The notes under the pieces are model-generated. The model made no database searches. It was not told the DNA's origin and saw nothing but the letters and a program-made list of their open reading frames with translations. A stretch of 64,000 nt of DNA, taken from contig NZ_JBGCCU010000008.1 in assembly GCF_041261445.1 (NCBI RefSeq), forward strand, positions 62,001-126,000, read 5' to 3'. The translations under genes were made by a program, and so were the position numbers. How positions within the stretch are numbered: the first letter of the stretch is position 1; each line of letters opens with the position of its first letter. Of the stretch, positions 1 through 9,515 are shown one piece after another. This stretch comes from Catenulispora sp. EB89. Lineage in GTDB: Bacteria > Actinomycetota > Actinomycetes > Streptomycetales > Catenulisporaceae.

Positions 1-276
1 CTGGACCGAGGACTGGCCGCGGTGGGCCGCCGGGTGGCGGCGGTGCACGGTGCACGGCTCGAAGTCACCGCCGAGGCCCGCGCCACGCTGCTGGACGTCG
101 CGCTGGAGCGCGCCGGGACCCAGGGCGGCCGGGGCATCGGCCACGTCGTCGAGGCCGCGCTGATCAACCCGCTGTCTCGCGAGCTGTTCCAAAGGCCGGC
201 CGGCGCCGGGGAGACGCTCTCGGTCCGCAGCTTCAACGAAAGCGAGTTCTGGACCGCGGAGGTCGACCGATGGTGA
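1..276 (+). CDS. AAA+ ATPase, C-terminal fragment (gene begins before the window)
   Basis: The reading frame is open from base 1, so only the last 91 residues are present. They contain a pattern like the small helical domain that ends Clp/Hsp100-type AAA+ proteins: a run of helix, then GGRGIGHVVEAAL and a downstream PLSREL. In that family this lid domain packs against the next subunit and supports ATP-driven unfolding or remodelling. The Walker motifs lie outside the window, so the ATPase call rests on this lid alone. The stop overlaps the start of the radical SAM gene by seven bases (ATGGTGA), so the two are translationally coupled and probably act together. Confidence 0.55.
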   Translation: MDRGLAAVGRRVAAVHGARLEVTAEARATLLDVALERAGTQGGRGIGHVVEAALINPLSRELFQRPAGAGETLSVRSFNESEFWTAEVDRW

Positions 277-938
277 CCCTCCGGCTCAGCCGTACCGCAC
301 CCGGCCTGGTCGAGGTGCTCGGCCCGGGGCGCCGCTTCGTGCTGTGGGTGCAGGGCTGCCCGCTGGCCTGCCCAGGCTGCATGTCGCGCGACACGTGGGA
401 CGCCGACGGCGGCGGCGAGGTCACGCTGGAGGAACTGACCGCGCTGTGGCGCGACTTCCTGGATCTGGGCGCGACCGGCATCACGGTCAGCGGCGGCGAG
501 CCGATGGAACAGGCCGCGGCGCTCGCGGACTTCCTGGACGCGGCCCGGGACGTGGCGGCCGCGGTCGGCTGCGAGGCGGACGTGCTCGTCTACACCGGCT
601 ACGAAGAAGACGAACTCGCCGGCCTCGGTCCCGCCGCCCTGCGTCTGGCCGACAGCGCCGACGCCCTGATCACCGGCCGGTTCCGGGTCGCGGAGCCGAC
701 CCGGCTGGCCTGGCGGGGCTCGGCCAACCAGCGCCTGCTGCCCCGCACGCCGCTGGGCCGGCAGCGCTACGCGGGCCACGCCGACCGCGTCGTGGAGAAC
801 ACGGAGATGCAGGTGTTCGCCGACGACCAGGCCCTCCTGCTGGTGGGGATCCCGGATCGCGGCGTGCTGACCCAGGCCGAGCGACGCATGCGCGGCGACG
901 GACTGACTTTCGGAGGCGGTGTCTCGTGGCGACCGTGA
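270..938 (+). CDS. Radical SAM protein with single 4Fe-4S cluster (activase-like)
   Basis: A 222-residue protein with the radical SAM cluster motif CPLACPGC (CxxxCxxC, residues about 30-37) and a GGEPM SAM-binding motif near residue 75. It is short and has no C-terminal SPASM or auxiliary-cluster cysteines, like NrdG or pyruvate-formate-lyase activases. Those enzymes cleave S-adenosylmethionine to make a 5'-deoxyadenosyl radical that installs a glycyl radical or modifies a partner protein. No glycyl-radical enzyme is visible here, so the substrate is unknown; a neighbouring protein of the cassette is a plausible target (inference). It overlaps the AAA+ gene upstream and the kinase gene downstream. 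Confidence 0.8.
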   Translation: MVTLRLSRTAPGLVEVLGPGRRFVLWVQGCPLACPGCMSRDTWDADGGGEVTLEELTALWRDFLDLGATGITVSGGEPMEQAAALADFLDAARDVAAAVGCEADVLVYTGYEEDELAGLGPAALRLADSADALITGRFRVAEPTRLAWRGSANQRLLPRTPLGRQRYAGHADRVVENTEMQVFADDQALLLVGIPDRGVLTQAERRMRGDGLTFGGGVSWRP

Positions 939-3900
939 CCTACTACTGCGAGATCGACCCGGACTGCCCGCCGCAGAGCAAGCCCGGGTTCTGCCCGCGG
1001 CACCCGCTGGAGAAGCTTCGCCGCAGGCGCGTGAGCGCGACGGACGACGTCGGCCCGCAGAGCCAGGATGCCGCTGCCGGCGACCTGGACACCCGCTACC
1101 AGGTGCGCGTCCTCGGCGCCTACGTCGTCGTCCCTCCCGAGGGCCTGGAACTCGGCCGCGGGTGCGCGGCGGTGCCGGGGCTGGCCGACAAGGCCGGGAT
1201 CGACGACCACCACGCTCGGATCCGCTGTCACGGCGGCCGGCTCTCGGTGATGGATCTGGGCTCTGACAACGGCACCTTCATCGACGGCCGGCGCATCGAT
1301 CCGATGGTGGAGGAGCCGGTCGCGCCCGGGACCAGCCTGCGGCTGGCCGACCGGGTCGCCGTCGTCATCGAGCTGGCAGACCTGGACGAGTTCGGGCTGC
1401 CGCGCGACAACGGCGCCCAGGCGGAGCCGGAACCCGAACCCGAGCCCGAGGAACCCGCTTCCGGTTCGCGCACCTCAGCTTCCTGGTTCCCCGACGAACT
1501 CCTCGACCGGTACGTGCCCGAGGAGGAGGCCGGCGAGGGCGCCGAGGCGATGGTGTGGAAGGCCCGGCCCGCCGACGGCGGCGACCCCGTGGCCGTGAAG
1601 GTCTACTACGCCGGGCAGCCCATGAGTACCGAGCTCGTCGAGTACCTGCGCTCCGATCCCGCCTTCATCCGCCACGTCCCGAAGATCCTGGATTCCGGGC
1701 GCTCCCACACCTCGGGCGGCTCCCGGTACTGGCTGGTCATGGAGTTCTTCCCGGAGTCGCTGGCCGACCTCATCCACCGCGAGCGGGCTCAGCCCGGCGG
1801 CCTCTCTGAGGTCAGCGCCCAGGCCCTCGTGGCCGAACTGGCCAACCTGATCACCTTCTGGCAGCAGAAGGTCGAGCGCAATCCGCTCGACTTCTCCCCG
1901 GACAACATCCTGGTCCGGCGCGGACTGCCGACACCGCAGCTGGTGCTGGCCGACTTCGGCGGCGTCGTGGCCTTTCGCGCCAGCCAGCTGATCAGCCAGG
2001 CGCGCTACAAGCAGGCCTACGCGCCGCCCGAGGAGCACTGGAACGACCGGGCCGTGCCGTGGCCGTGGTGGGGGCTCGGCGAGATCGTCTACGAGATCCT
2101 GACCGGCCGGCACCGGCACGAGGGCCAGCCGGACGAGGTCGTCTTCCGGTCCCGCCACATCGGAGACCTCGATCTGCGCGAGGTCTCCTCCGAACGCTGG
2201 CGGATGCTGTTGCGCGGTCTGCTGGCGCGCGAGGACCGGTGGACCGGCCAGCAGGTGCGGGACTGGCTCGCCGGGGGGAGTCCGCCGCTTCCCCGGCAGA
2301 GCAGCAGGCCTGGCGGACAGCCGCAGGGCAAGGAGCTGAATTACCGGGGCCGCGGCATGCGGCAGACCGAAGATCTGGCCAGGCAGATGGCCGCGGACGG
2401 CACCGGCGCCGACGAGTGGATGGCCGACGGCGGCGCGGCCCGGCTGGCCGCCTGGCTCAAGACCGCCGGCAGTGGCTACGACACCCACGACCTGGCCGCG
2501 GTGGGCCGGGACCCGCTGCGCGCGGCGGTGGCCGTGACGTCCTTCATCGCCACGTTCGCGCCCAAGATCGAGCCCCGGTTCCAGGGCCGGCGGGCCGACG
2601 CCGCGGGTCTGGTGGAAGGCCTGGCCCGGGAACCCGGCGGGAGTTTCGCCAAGATCCTGATCGACAACCGGATCCTGTCGGTCGCGGCGCTGGCCGACTG
2701 CCACCACACAGAATGCGCGGACCGCGACACATGTGCGGTCCTCGAACGGGCCTCCGCGCTCGTGAACGAAGCGGTGCCGCTCGCGCAACGGATCGCTGAC
2801 CGTGTTGCGAGTGACGTCCCGGGGACGGCTGCGGGAGCGGGGACGGGATGGGCGACGGGACGGGGGGCCGCGAGCGCGGTGAAGCCGGACGAGGACGCGA
2901 TCTACGCCACGGCCCTCATGCTCGCCCTGGAACCCACCGCCGTGCCCGATCTCCGTATCGGCAGAGGTGCCCTCGGACCGCGTCCGGCGGATTGGTGGCG
3001 CGAGCTGGCCGCCGACGCGGGCAAGGCCGACGTCCGGACCGCGCGCGGGATCGCGGCGGTGGCCGCCGCTGTGTCCGTGCAGCGGATCGCGGCCGAGGAT
3101 CTGCAGGCCCGTAAGCAGAAGGACCCCGCCCGGGCCGCGTCGGCGCGCCCCTGGCGTCCGCTGCCGAGCACCGGAGCGCTGGTCGGCCAGGTGCTGCTCA
3201 TGGTTCTGGCCTGTGCGCTGCTGAGCTGGTGCGCCTTCGTGGCGCGGGGGTTCTTCGAGGTCCTGACGTCAGACGCCGTCGACAAGGGCCACCAACTCTG
3301 GCTCCAGATACCCCTGATCGCGGTCCGCGCCAGCTCCGCGCAGCTGGGATACCTCGGGTTCTCCCTGCTGGCGGCGGTGGCCGCGGTCGCCGCGGCCTAC
3401 GGGATCGGCACCACCGCACCGCTGCGGAGCGTCCCGCCGGGGGTCGCGGTGATCGCCGGCATGGCGGGCCTGGTCCAGCCGCCGAGCCCGGTCGGCCTGC
3501 CGCAGTCGGCCGAGCAGTCGCTGAGCCGCACGCTGGGCCACGCGGCCGGTTCGATGAACTCCGGCTGGGTGATCGTGCTCTCCCTCGCGGCGTTGGGCGC
3601 CGGCGTGGCGGTGATCAGAGGCGCGGAGTCGGTCAGCGGTCTGTCGGGCGCCAACGGCTCCCCGTTCACGGCCGGGCGGACCCCCGCCGCATTGATAGGA
3701 GTCCCCGGCTGGTTCGGCGAACGCAGCAATCAGTACCGCACGCGAGCGCTGGTCATCGGGGGAGCCGTGCTGTTCCTCGTCCTGTCCGCCGCGGCGTGGA
3801 CGGGCGCGGTGGCGCAGCGCGAGATGTTCCCCGCTGCGCCGGCCGTCACGGTGCCACCGGCGCCGCGCGGCGCGGTCCACGCGGCGGCGGTCGCTCCGCT

Positions 3901-4222
3901 GCCCGATCCGTCGGCGCTCGTCGGCCGCTACGCCCTGGTCCTGGCGGTGCTGGCGGTGGCCGTCACGCTGCTGAGCCGGCAACGGCGCGGCTGGGTGGTG
4001 TGGCCGGCGGCGGTGGCGGTCGGCGCCGCGGCGTGGCTGGTCTCGCCGAGCCTGCCGCTCGCGCTCGGCGGACCGGTCCTTCCCGGCCTGACCGGGTGGC
4101 TGTGGCGCACCACCGACACGGCTGCCGTCTGGTACGCGTGGGTGACGGCGCTGCTGCTCGTCTGCCTGCTGCTTCCCACCCTCCGCAGAAGCTTCGACAA
4201 CGCCGGCCGCACAGGCCGGTGA
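926..4222 (+). CDS. FHA-domain Ser/Thr kinase-like membrane protein
   Basis: I start it at GTG 926, with GGAGG nine bases upstream, inside the end of the radical SAM gene; length is 1,098 residues. The N-terminus has a zinc-ribbon-like Cys/His set (YYCEIDPDC, GFCPRH). An FHA phosphothreonine-binding domain follows (about 60-140, with SDNGTFIDG), then a Glu-Pro repeat linker. The kinase domain spans about 200-450: VAVKVYY with Lys225, DFG at Asp343, and a catalytic loop reading NPLDFSPDNIL. There Asp322 and Asn327 are kept but the usual HRD is lost, so the kinase may be weak or atypical. The C-terminal third has about seven hydrophobic segments (from nt 3180 on), so it is probably membrane-anchored. 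It likely couples phospho-signals at the membrane to the CHAT protein that follows 24 bases downstream. Confidence 0.8.
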   Translation: MATVTYYCEIDPDCPPQSKPGFCPRHPLEKLRRRRVSATDDVGPQSQDAAAGDLDTRYQVRVLGAYVVVPPEGLELGRGCAAVPGLADKAGIDDHHARIRCHGGRLSVMDLGSDNGTFIDGRRIDPMVEEPVAPGTSLRLADRVAVVIELADLDEFGLPRDNGAQAEPEPEPEPEEPASGSRTSASWFPDELLDRYVPEEEAGEGAEAMVWKARPADGGDPVAVKVYYAGQPMSTELVEYLRSDPAFIRHVPKILDSGRSHTSGGSRYWLVMEFFPESLADLIHRERAQPGGLSEVSAQALVAELANLITFWQQKVERNPLDFSPDNILVRRGLPTPQLVLADFGGVVAFRASQLISQARYKQAYAPPEEHWNDRAVPWPWWGLGEIVYEILTGRHRHEGQPDEVVFRSRHIGDLDLREVSSERWRMLLRGLLAREDRWTGQQVRDWLAGGSPPLPRQSSRPGGQPQGKELNYRGRGMRQTEDLARQMAADGTGADEWMADGGAARLAAWLKTAGSGYDTHDLAAVGRDPLRAAVAVTSFIATFAPKIEPRFQGRRADAAGLVEGLAREPGGSFAKILIDNRILSVAALADCHHTECADRDTCAVLERASALVNEAVPLAQRIADRVASDVPGTAAGAGTGWATGRGAASAVKPDEDAIYATALMLALEPTAVPDLRIGRGALGPRPADWWRELAADAGKADVRTARGIAAVAAAVSVQRIAAEDLQARKQKDPARAASARPWRPLPSTGALVGQVLLMVLACALLSWCAFVARGFFEVLTSDAVDKGHQLWLQIPLIAVRASSAQLGYLGFSLLAAVAAVAAAYGIGTTAPLRSVPPGVAVIAGMAGLVQPPSPVGLPQSAEQSLSRTLGHAAGSMNSGWVIVLSLAALGAGVAVIRGAESVSGLSGANGSPFTAGRTPAALIGVPGWFGERSNQYRTRALVIGGAVLFLVLSAAAWTGAVAQREMFPAAPAVTVPPAPRGAVHAAAVAPLPDPSALVGRYALVLAVLAVAVTLLSRQRRGWVVWPAAVAVGAAAWLVSPSLPLALGGPVLPGLTGWLWRTTDTAAVWYAWVTALLLVCLLLPTLRRSFDNAGRTGR

Positions 4223-4246
4223 CCCCTCTGAACCGGGAACCTCGCA

Positions 4247-7200
4247 ATGGACGAACGGTATGAGCACTACGAGGGACTGTTGGAGACCACGCGGCGGGTG
4301 CGGCTCGAGCTGATGACGGTTCCCGCTCACAGCGACGACGCGAAGCAGCTGCGGACTGAGCTGTGCGACGTCCTGCTCGCCCGGGCCGACATGATCATCG
4401 AGACCGCGACGCTGGAGCTGCCGCCGCTGGTCGAGGACGACGCGGAACCGTTGTGGCGGGAAGCCTCGGCGCTGGTCGAGGAACTGCTGCCCGAGGCGCC
4501 CGAGGGCAGCGGCCGCCGACACCGGCTGTGCTGGCTGACCGCGCAGAGCCTGCGCACCGAGGCGCTGCTGTTCGAGCGCGTGCTACCCCTCGACGACATG
4601 ATCACATGGCTGGAGGCGGCGTTGGTGCCGCCGATGCCGCCGCCGGACATGTGGTGGGACCTGGATGTCGACGGCGACACCCGGGGCTGGCTCGGGTTGC
4701 TCTACTCCCAGCGCTTCACGGCCGGCGAGGCGGCTGACGACCGCGCCCGGGTCGTGGAGCTGCTCGGGCCGCTGGCCGATGTCGACGTCGATTCCCATGC
4801 CGACGTCGATGCCGATCCGGCCGACCAGGACCAGGAACTGCTCGCGCAGGTGTGGATGGCACTGGCCTCCGCGTTGGCCGACAGTGCACGCGACCCCGAC
4901 ACCGGCGAGACGGTGCCGCCGTTGGACGAGGTCCGCGGGGCGCAGCTGTGGCAGAAGGCTGCCGACCTGGACGTCGACCCGGAACTGAAGTGGGAGATGT
5001 ACGTCCAGCAGGGTCGACTGCGCTGGAAGCTCTTGGACTGGTCCCGGCCCGACGCGTCGGAGGAACTGCACACGTTGCTCGCGATGCTCAGCCCCCTGAT
5101 CGACGACGCGGACGTCTACGCCGGCGCCAGGGTCCTGGAGCTGTGCACATTGCTGGTCAACGACCTCGTCGACCACGATCCCGGTCCGGAGCACCGGATG
5201 CTCGCCGTCGAGTGGTACCGGCTGGCTGTGGAACATCCTGGCTGGACCGCGAAGGAGCTGCGCGGCTACCGGGTGGATCTGGCGCTCGCTCTTGTCGAGA
5301 TCGTGATCGAGGAGGAATGGCCGGAAACCGATCCCCAGCGGCTGGCTCTCCTGCGCGAGGCCGTGACGCAGGTGGATGCCGTGCACGACGAACTCCTTGC
5401 GACGCTGCCCGACAGCGACGAGTCGAACCGTGTGAAGTCCTTCCTGTTCGACGTGCTGGCACGCCTGGACCACGACGGTGTCGAACCCGAAATCACTGAC
5501 CGGGCCATCGCCCTGGGATCGGAACTGCTCGCGACAACGCGCCCTGACGACAGCATGCGTGCCGAGCTGCACATCAGGGTCGGGGCTTTGATCTTCCGGA
5601 GGTCCTTCCGCCGACTCGCGCCGTACTTCGACTCCATGCGGTACGACACGGGGTTGCTCGCCCGCCCGCTCGTCATGACGGTCGGGGCATCGGATCCGGA
5701 ACTCGCGGCGGACTTCGCCCGGGCGGCCGATCTGGTGCGGATCGGCCTGAGCCTGTATCCGGTCCAGGACGAGTTCTATCCGATGGGAGCCTTGATCATC
5801 GGGTACAGCCTCCCGCTCCATTTCCTGATGTCGTTTCCGCACGGCGACCGGGCGCTTCTTCGCGAGGGCCTGGAATGGCAGCGCAAGCTCCACGATCTCA
5901 ACCCGCAGGACTGGGTGGTGAGCCCCGCGGAGCGGCAGCAGATGGTCCTGCTGACGGTGGCAGCCCTCCTCATGACGGATACCTCATTGCGCGGCATGGA
6001 GTCACAGCCCGGGACAGACGTGGATCTTTCGATTGAGGCGATGACTCCCGCCCTCGTCGAGGAGCTGTTCCTCGCGCGGCGGATGATGGAGGCCATTCTT
6101 AACGAGACCGCCGATCCCGACCCGGCGTTGATCTTCCTCGGCATCTTCGTGGACGCCCGCGGATGGGACGAAAGGCCGCCCTCGCTGGAGCAACTGGACA
6201 TGTGGGCCCGGCGTCTGCGGCAAGCCCTGAACCGGACCGACGAGTCGGAGGCAGTCCCGCGCCTGATCCTGCAGATCATGACCGCGATGATCGAGGCCGC
6301 TCATGCGCTGACCGCGGGAGCGGACATCGCCGCCGTCCGGTCGGCCGTGGCCGAATTGAGAGCCTTCCGGGCAGTCGTGCCCGAGGGCCTCGGCACGCAG
6401 TACATCGACCGCTTCCTGGCCCTGGTCGAGGATGAGCCGGCGATCGCCATGGGGCAGTTGACCAGGATGGTCGAGGCGATGCTGCGCGGTCCGGTCGAGC
6501 CCGCGCTCACAGCTCCGCAACGTCCGGTCCCTGAAGGCGAGCCGGTCCAGTCCGACGTCTTCGGCGTGGTCGCGGCCTCGGCCGCCCCGCTGCTCGGCGA
6601 CGGGTCCGAGTCGCCGTTCATCCACCCGCCGGGTCTGGTCATCGAGACGGTCGATCGCCTCTACGGGCCCGCCGACGCCAATGCCGACGGTGTCAGGGAA
6701 CCGGTCCCGGCCGCGCTCACCGCGCTGGCGCTGCACGTCCGCTGGCTGCGTCAGCGGGACCCCGCCGACATCAGCCTGGCCGTGCGGCTGGCCCGGGGTG
6801 CGGCGTCCCGTTCTGCTACGGCTCGGCCCGAGCTGGCCGACCGTGTCAACGCTGTCGTCGCAGGGCTCCTCCATGACCGCTACCTGCTCTACGGCGACCA
6901 CGCGGATCTGGAGACCGCGCGTTCGATATGGAGCGCGCTGCTGGAAACGACGCCGGATGGACCGCGTGCCGGTCTGGCCGTGCTGCTGAACGCCGCCGCC
7001 GCCGAGGACGAGGTCTTGGGTGTGCGCGAGTTGTTCCGCGCCGACCTCTTCGACGAGGGCCCGTTCCGTGCCGAGCTGCTGGCCTTTGCAGGACTGGCCG
7101 ATCTGGCCGCTGCCGACCTCGTGTCCCGGGACGACGGCGCCGAACTGGCTGCCGAGGACGGCGCGCTGACCGCCACGGAGTTGCGTGCACTGGGCCTGGA

Positions 7201-9487
7201 CCGGCTGACGTCCGCCCTCGCCGGGCTCGGCGCGCGGCATCCGCTGCGGCCGGCGGCGCTCGCCGAGAGCGCGCTCGTGCGCTGGACGGAGGCGGGCCGC
7301 CGGGCCGACGCCGCGGCGCGGATCGTCGCCGCCGCCGACGTCGCGGCGGCTGCCGCGGCGTGCGCCGAGTCCAGCCAGCATCGTCCCGGACTGCTGTTGC
7401 GGGCCGCGGCGGTGGCGGCCGCGCAGCTGGCCGACGTGCGGACCCGGGAGTCCGGGCTGGTGCTGGCCGCCTACATCGTGCGGGAGCTGTCGGAGGTCAC
7501 CCGCGGCTCGTCGGCGCTCTACTACGGCGGCTGGGCCCGATGCCAGTACGGCCTCGGCGAACTCCTGGCGGCGCGGCACCGGGTGACCGGCGATCCCGAG
7601 GATCTGGAGCGCGCCATCGCGGCGCTGTCCGAGGCCGAGAACGTTCATGGACCGGCCTCTGCCGACCCCTTCGCGGCGGCGTTGAAGCGTTCTCTGGCTT
7701 CCACCTATCGGATGGGGGCCGCGGACCCGGCGCACCGGCAGCGGTCGCGGGTCGCGGCCCGGTCGGTGATGTGGGCTCATGGCCGCGCTGTGCTGCTGCA
7801 GAGCGGTACCCGCAGGGCTCTGGAAGCCGCACGGCGGGCCGGTGACGATGCGGCTCGGCTCGTGCGCTGGTGCCTCGCGGACGACGACACCGCCGGGGCG
7901 CTGGAGGCGGTCGAGCTCGGGCGGGGGCTGACGCTGCACGCGGCGACCGTCGCCTCGACGGTGCCCGCGCTGCTGGTCGCGGCCGGGCATCCGGGGCTGG
8001 CCGCGGAGTGGCGTGCGGCTGATGCGGTGGTCGCTGGGGATGGGGTCGGCGGGGCTGGGACGAGCGAGATCGGGTCTACCGAGATCGGGTCGACCGACGC
8101 CACGGTCATCGGCACCGCAGCTACCGGCGCCGCGCTGTCTCCATCCTCGTCGCCGTCGCTGTCCCTGTCACCCTCGGACAGCGTCCCCGACGACCTGCGA
8201 CGCAGGGTTCTGCTCGCGGTCGAGGGCAGCCCCGCCGAGCGCCGGCTGCTGTCCGCGCCCTCGCCGGCCGAGACCGCTCGCGCGCTCGTCGCGGTCGGCG
8301 CGGACGCGTTCGTCTACCTGCTCGCCGACACAGGCGAAGGCAACGGTCACGTGCTGGTCGTCGACGCGTCCGGTGCCGTCCGGACCGTCGCGATCGAAGG
8401 GCTGAGCCTCGACAGCCCCGAGCTGACCGCCTACGCGGCAGCTCTGCGCGCCCGCGACGCGGCCCCGGCAGCCGGTGTGGAGGACCGCTGGCACAAGGCA
8501 CTGCTTCACCTGGGCGCCTGGACGGGACGGATGATGGCCCCGGTGCTGGCGGATGTGCGCGCGGCGGTGAGCGGCCGGGCCCCGCGCCTCGTGCTCGTCC
8601 CGGTCGGGCCGCTGGGCATGGTGCCCTGGCACGCCGGAACGCTGCCGACGTCGACCGGCCGGGAGCGCTACGTCTGCCAGGACGCCGTGGTGTCGTACTG
8701 CGCGACCGCCCGCCAGCTGGTCGAGGTCGCGGCCCGGCCGCGGATGCCGGTCGCCGGGCCGGCCGTGATGGTCGTCGATCCGCAGGGCTCGTCGATCGCC
8801 AAGAAGGAAGCAGTCCTGATCCGGTATCGCTTCTACCCCGACGCCGACGTCGTGGGCTCCCTCGGCTTCCACCCCCTTCAGAGCGACTCCGCATGGCGCC
8901 GGCCGCAGCCCCGACCGGCGCTCGCCGACGCGCTCGACCCCTACCTCCCCGGCCGGGGCCCGACGAGCGCGGCGGTGACGATCGCCAACTGCCACGCGGT
9001 GTCCACGGTCGACGCGTCCCACTCCCGCCTGATCCTGGACGACCACCGCCGTACCGAGCCCGGCCGCGTCCTGACGGTCGACCGCCTGCTGTCCGGCGCG
9101 CTCGGGCGTGACCCGCGGGCCCCCGGCGGGCTGGTGGTCCTGGCGGACTGCGTGACCGACCTGGCCGTGGCGCGCTACGACGAGTCCGTCACCCTGGCCA
9201 CCGCGGTCCTGGCCTCCGGCGCGTGCTCGGTGGTGGGCTCGAAGTGGGCCATCGCGGACCAGCCGCAGACTCTCGTGCTGATGTACATGTTCCACCACTT
9301 CCTGCACGCCGTTGGCGCCGAGTCGGCAGGATCCCCGGCGGACGCGCTGCGCGCGGCGCAGATGTGGATGCTCGACCCCGACCGCGTCGTCCCGGACGGG
9401 GCCGACGAGGCGGCGTTCGCCCGACTGGAGGAGAAGAACCTCGCCGACCCGGTGTTCTGGGCGGCGTTCACGCACCACGGGCACTGA
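4247..9487 (+). CDS. Giant helical-repeat protein with C-terminal CHAT protease domain
   Basis: This protein has 1,746 residues. The first 1,250 or so are alpha-helical, Glu/Asp/Leu/Ala-rich repeats of TPR character. A low-complexity Ser/Thr/Gly linker follows (nt about 8030-8190, with repeated EIGST). The last 450 residues form a CHAT domain, a caspase-fold peptidase: a RLVLVPVGPLGMVPWHAG entry strand, a candidate catalytic His1583 in ANCHAV and Cys1635 in VLADCVTD. CHAT proteins such as separase relatives and gasdermin- or Csx29-type bacterial proteases are activated through helical scaffolds. The adjoining AAA+, radical SAM and FHA-kinase genes suggest a multi-signal switch controlling this protease, possibly a defence or cell-fate device. 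That role is inferred from domain content only. Start is ATG 4247. Confidence 0.8.
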   Translation: MDERYEHYEGLLETTRRVRLELMTVPAHSDDAKQLRTELCDVLLARADMIIETATLELPPLVEDDAEPLWREASALVEELLPEAPEGSGRRHRLCWLTAQSLRTEALLFERVLPLDDMITWLEAALVPPMPPPDMWWDLDVDGDTRGWLGLLYSQRFTAGEAADDRARVVELLGPLADVDVDSHADVDADPADQDQELLAQVWMALASALADSARDPDTGETVPPLDEVRGAQLWQKAADLDVDPELKWEMYVQQGRLRWKLLDWSRPDASEELHTLLAMLSPLIDDADVYAGARVLELCTLLVNDLVDHDPGPEHRMLAVEWYRLAVEHPGWTAKELRGYRVDLALALVEIVIEEEWPETDPQRLALLREAVTQVDAVHDELLATLPDSDESNRVKSFLFDVLARLDHDGVEPEITDRAIALGSELLATTRPDDSMRAELHIRVGALIFRRSFRRLAPYFDSMRYDTGLLARPLVMTVGASDPELAADFARAADLVRIGLSLYPVQDEFYPMGALIIGYSLPLHFLMSFPHGDRALLREGLEWQRKLHDLNPQDWVVSPAERQQMVLLTVAALLMTDTSLRGMESQPGTDVDLSIEAMTPALVEELFLARRMMEAILNETADPDPALIFLGIFVDARGWDERPPSLEQLDMWARRLRQALNRTDESEAVPRLILQIMTAMIEAAHALTAGADIAAVRSAVAELRAFRAVVPEGLGTQYIDRFLALVEDEPAIAMGQLTRMVEAMLRGPVEPALTAPQRPVPEGEPVQSDVFGVVAASAAPLLGDGSESPFIHPPGLVIETVDRLYGPADANADGVREPVPAALTALALHVRWLRQRDPADISLAVRLARGAASRSATARPELADRVNAVVAGLLHDRYLLYGDHADLETARSIWSALLETTPDGPRAGLAVLLNAAAAEDEVLGVRELFRADLFDEGPFRAELLAFAGLADLAAADLVSRDDGAELAAEDGALTATELRALGLDRLTSALAGLGARHPLRPAALAESALVRWTEAGRRADAAARIVAAADVAAAAAACAESSQHRPGLLLRAAAVAAAQLADVRTRESGLVLAAYIVRELSEVTRGSSALYYGGWARCQYGLGELLAARHRVTGDPEDLERAIAALSEAENVHGPASADPFAAALKRSLASTYRMGAADPAHRQRSRVAARSVMWAHGRAVLLQSGTRRALEAARRAGDDAARLVRWCLADDDTAGALEAVELGRGLTLHAATVASTVPALLVAAGHPGLAAEWRAADAVVAGDGVGGAGTSEIGSTEIGSTDATVIGTAATGAALSPSSSPSLSLSPSDSVPDDLRRRVLLAVEGSPAERRLLSAPSPAETARALVAVGADAFVYLLADTGEGNGHVLVVDASGAVRTVAIEGLSLDSPELTAYAAALRARDAAPAAGVEDRWHKALLHLGAWTGRMMAPVLADVRAAVSGRAPRLVLVPVGPLGMVPWHAGTLPTSTGRERYVCQDAVVSYCATARQLVEVAARPRMPVAGPAVMVVDPQGSSIAKKEAVLIRYRFYPDADVVGSLGFHPLQSDSAWRRPQPRPALADALDPYLPGRGPTSAAVTIANCHAVSTVDASHSRLILDDHRRTEPGRVLTVDRLLSGALGRDPRAPGGLVVLADCVTDLAVARYDESVTLATAVLASGACSVVGSKWAIADQPQTLVLMYMFHHFLHAVGAESAGSPADALRAAQMWMLDPDRVVPDGADEAAFARLEEKNLADPVFWAAFTHHGH

Positions 9488-9515
9488 GGCTGAGGGCGCA
9501 GGCTAGTCTGCCCCA

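Noticed and set aside
344-926. Long upstream extension of the FHA-kinase reading frame (open from 344)
   Set aside because: It overlaps the whole radical SAM gene in another frame, is Arg/Gly/Pro-rich nonsense, and a good ribosome site precedes GTG 926.
6002-7990. 660-codon reverse-strand frame opposite the CHAT gene
   Set aside because: Gln/Arg/Gly-rich composition typical of the complement of GC-rich genes; the forward protein has coherent helical repeats and the CHAT motifs.
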